From the NCBI GenBank assembly GCA_016845285.1, contig JAERSX010000863.1, positions 1-5,851 on the forward strand: a stretch of DNA of 5,851 nt. Reading direction: 5' to 3'. This DNA is from Deltaproteobacteria bacterium. GTDB taxonomy: Bacteria; Myxococcota_A; UBA796; UBA2385. The notes below the pieces were generated by a model. It was not told the DNA's origin. It ran no database searches and saw only the letters and a list, made by a program, of their open reading frames with translations. Numbering within the stretch: position 1 is the stretch's first letter; the number at the start of each line of letters is the position of its first letter. A program made the position numbers and the translations under genes. Positions 4,755-5,851 of this stretch are shown one piece after another.

Positions 4755-5851
4755 TCAGTCCACCAGTAGGAAGCTGGTCCCAAGCGAGCCACGATGCCGC
4801 TTCGACAACAGCAGCAGCTCGCGCAGCGACTCGACGTTTCTCACGCGCATCCACCGCTGCCCGAACTCCGGATCATGGGATATCTGCGCCAGGAAGGTCA
4901 GCACCCGCAGTCGCTCGTGGCGGTGCTCGGCGGACGTGGCGAGCACGCAGGCGGCCCGGACGGGCTCGGTCGCGTCGGGCCAGGCGATGCCCTGCATCGA
5001 GCGCACGAGCACCAGCTTCAGGTGGTTCTCTCCAGGGACCTCGATGACGGGCACGGCGAGACCCGACACCATGACCGACACCGTGCGCTCCTCGTGTTCG
5101 AGCAGCAGCTCGGTGAAGCGCTCCGCTTCGAGACCGATGATGGGCTCCAGCGCCCTGCCGACCTGGGCAGCCACCCCTGCCAGATCCGTAGGCCCGACCT
5201 CGAGCACCACCGAGTCGCCGACCAGCTCGTCGAACTCATCGACCTCGACCCAGTCCCGCTCACGCAGCACGTCTCGCAGCTCGGCCTCGAGCCCATAGGC
5301 ATCGCCGATGTCGGCGCGCGCGAAGCGGCCCACGACGTGGACGATGGCGGACTCGCGGTTCACACGGATGCGCGCGTAGAGGTGGTACCAGACGAGGCCG
5401 GCCAGCAGGAGGCCACCCGCGAGAAGGAGCGGCTGGGTCCCGAGCTGAAAGCACAGCAGCCCATAGGCCACCACGCCGAAGCCAGGAACCCAGGGGTAGC
5501 CGGGAACGCGCCACGTCGGTCGGTAGAACTCCACCCGGCTCTCACGCATCAAGATCACCGCGAGACTCACCGACATGAACAGCAGGATCTTCATGACCGA
5601 GGCGGTCTTGACCAACGTCTCCAGATCCAGGAAGACGATGGAGGCCACGATGAAGATGGAGGTGAAGGCGATGGCCGCGGTGGGCGTGCCGTACTGGGTG
5701 TTCACCTTGGCGAGGGCGCCCGGCAACAGATCGTCCCGGCTCATGGCCATGGGCACCCGGCTCGCAGCCATGATGCCGGCGTTCGCGGTGGACAAGTACG
5801 CGATCAGGGCTGCGATAGACATCGCGATGAGGCCCGGGCGGCCCATGACCC
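4755..5851 (-). CDS. APC-family amino-acid permease with C-terminal EIIA-like domain (5' partial)
   Basis: This is the C-terminal part of an inner-membrane amino-acid/polyamine-type permease of the APC superfamily; the frame runs off the window's right edge, so the true start is outside. Residues below count from an internal Met at 5846. Five hydrophobic segments (about 5-27, 54-73, 82-100, 122-136, 138-158) are the last membrane helices. ASRVPMAMSRDDLLP (28-42) followed by V-N-QYGTPTAAI is the characteristic APC loop. After a linker, residues about 203-345 resemble a PTS EIIA type-2 (fructose/nitrogen) domain: ERFTELLLEHEE (242-253), SGLAVPVIEVPG (261-272), VRSMQGIAWPD (281-291), LRVLTFLAQI (313-322) and a DPEF segment. 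The EIIA phosphorylation site is normally G-x-A-x-P-His; here it reads GLAVP-Val267, so the His is missing and His-dependent phosphorylation is not expected. EIIA-like tails on transporters are thought to be regulatory. The substrate cannot be fixed from this part. The gene is convergent with the operon and shows no functional link to it. Confidence 0.92.
   Translation of the reverse strand, partial: VMGRPGLIAMSIAALIAYLSTANAGIMAASRVPMAMSRDDLLPGALAKVNTQYGTPTAAIAFTSIFIVASIVFLDLETLVKTASVMKILLFMSVSLAVILMRESRVEFYRPTWRVPGYPWVPGFGVVAYGLLCFQLGTQPLLLAGGLLLAGLVWYHLYARIRVNRESAIVHVVGRFARADIGDAYGLEAELRDVLRERDWVEVDEFDELVGDSVVLEVGPTDLAGVAAQVGRALEPIIGLEAERFTELLLEHEERTVSVMVSGLAVPVIEVPGENHLKLVLVRSMQGIAWPDATEPVRAACVLATSAEHRHERLRVLTFLAQISHDPEFGQRWMRVRNVESLRELLLLSKRHRGSLGTSFLLVD

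Noticed and set aside
4189..5298. Plus-strand open frame of 369 codons overlapping the DUF1501 end and the permease
   Set aside because: It overlaps well-supported genes on both sides and turns into Ser/Thr/Arg-rich low-complexity translation antisense to the permease. Only its central 4411-4572 part shows coding bias, and that is reported separately.
1..5851. CRISPR array, tRNA, rRNA or transposase gene
   Set aside because: No regularly spaced short repeats, tRNA-like cloverleaf, rRNA signature or recognisable transposase/integrase motif was seen. The only long repeat is the pair at 61-173 and 4571-4683.

Overview
The window is high in GC (about two thirds by eye, not counted), with strongly G/C-biased third codon positions. 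Its exported proteins carry lipobox and twin-arginine signals. Together with a DUF1549/DUF1588-type protein next to a DUF1501 protein, this suggests an environmental Gram-negative bacterium. I favour Myxococcota or a related former deltaproteobacterial lineage, with Planctomycetota less likely. The taxon is inference; no rRNA or marker gene is present.

Layout. (1) Positions 1-568 contain no confident gene. They hold the first copy of a 113-bp direct repeat (61-173), a possible 35-codon ORF with a good Shine-Dalgarno (426-533), and a perfect 6-bp dyad just before the operon. (2) Positions 569-4370 are a compact three-gene plus-strand operon joined by two 4-bp ATGA stop/start overlaps. The genes encode an uncharacterised Cys-containing lipoprotein, a 552-aa lipoprotein with DUF1549-like, DUF1588-like (single CxxCH) and DUF1585-like regions, and a complete Tat-exported DUF1501 protein of the alkaline-phosphatase/sulfatase-like fold. 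(3) Positions 4371-4754 form a convergent intergenic region with inverted repeats, a stretch with coding-like codon periodicity but no gene I recognise, and the second repeat copy (4571-4683, same orientation, 106 of 113 bases identical). (4) Positions 4755-5851 hold, on the minus strand, the C-terminal part of an APC-family amino-acid permease fused to a PTS EIIA type-2-like domain; its start lies outside the window.

How the parts may work together. All three operon products are predicted to leave the cytoplasm: two as lipid-anchored proteins and one folded before export through Tat. The ATGA coupling implies coordinated production, so they probably act as one cell-envelope module. The biochemical function of DUF1549/DUF1501 pairs is not established to my knowledge, and I assign none. 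The permease looks like an unrelated convergent neighbour. Its EIIA-like domain has Val where the phosphorylated His of the family should be. The most notable features are the direct repeats bracketing the whole operon, the extra lipoprotein in the DUF1549/DUF1501 module, and the His-less EIIA domain.
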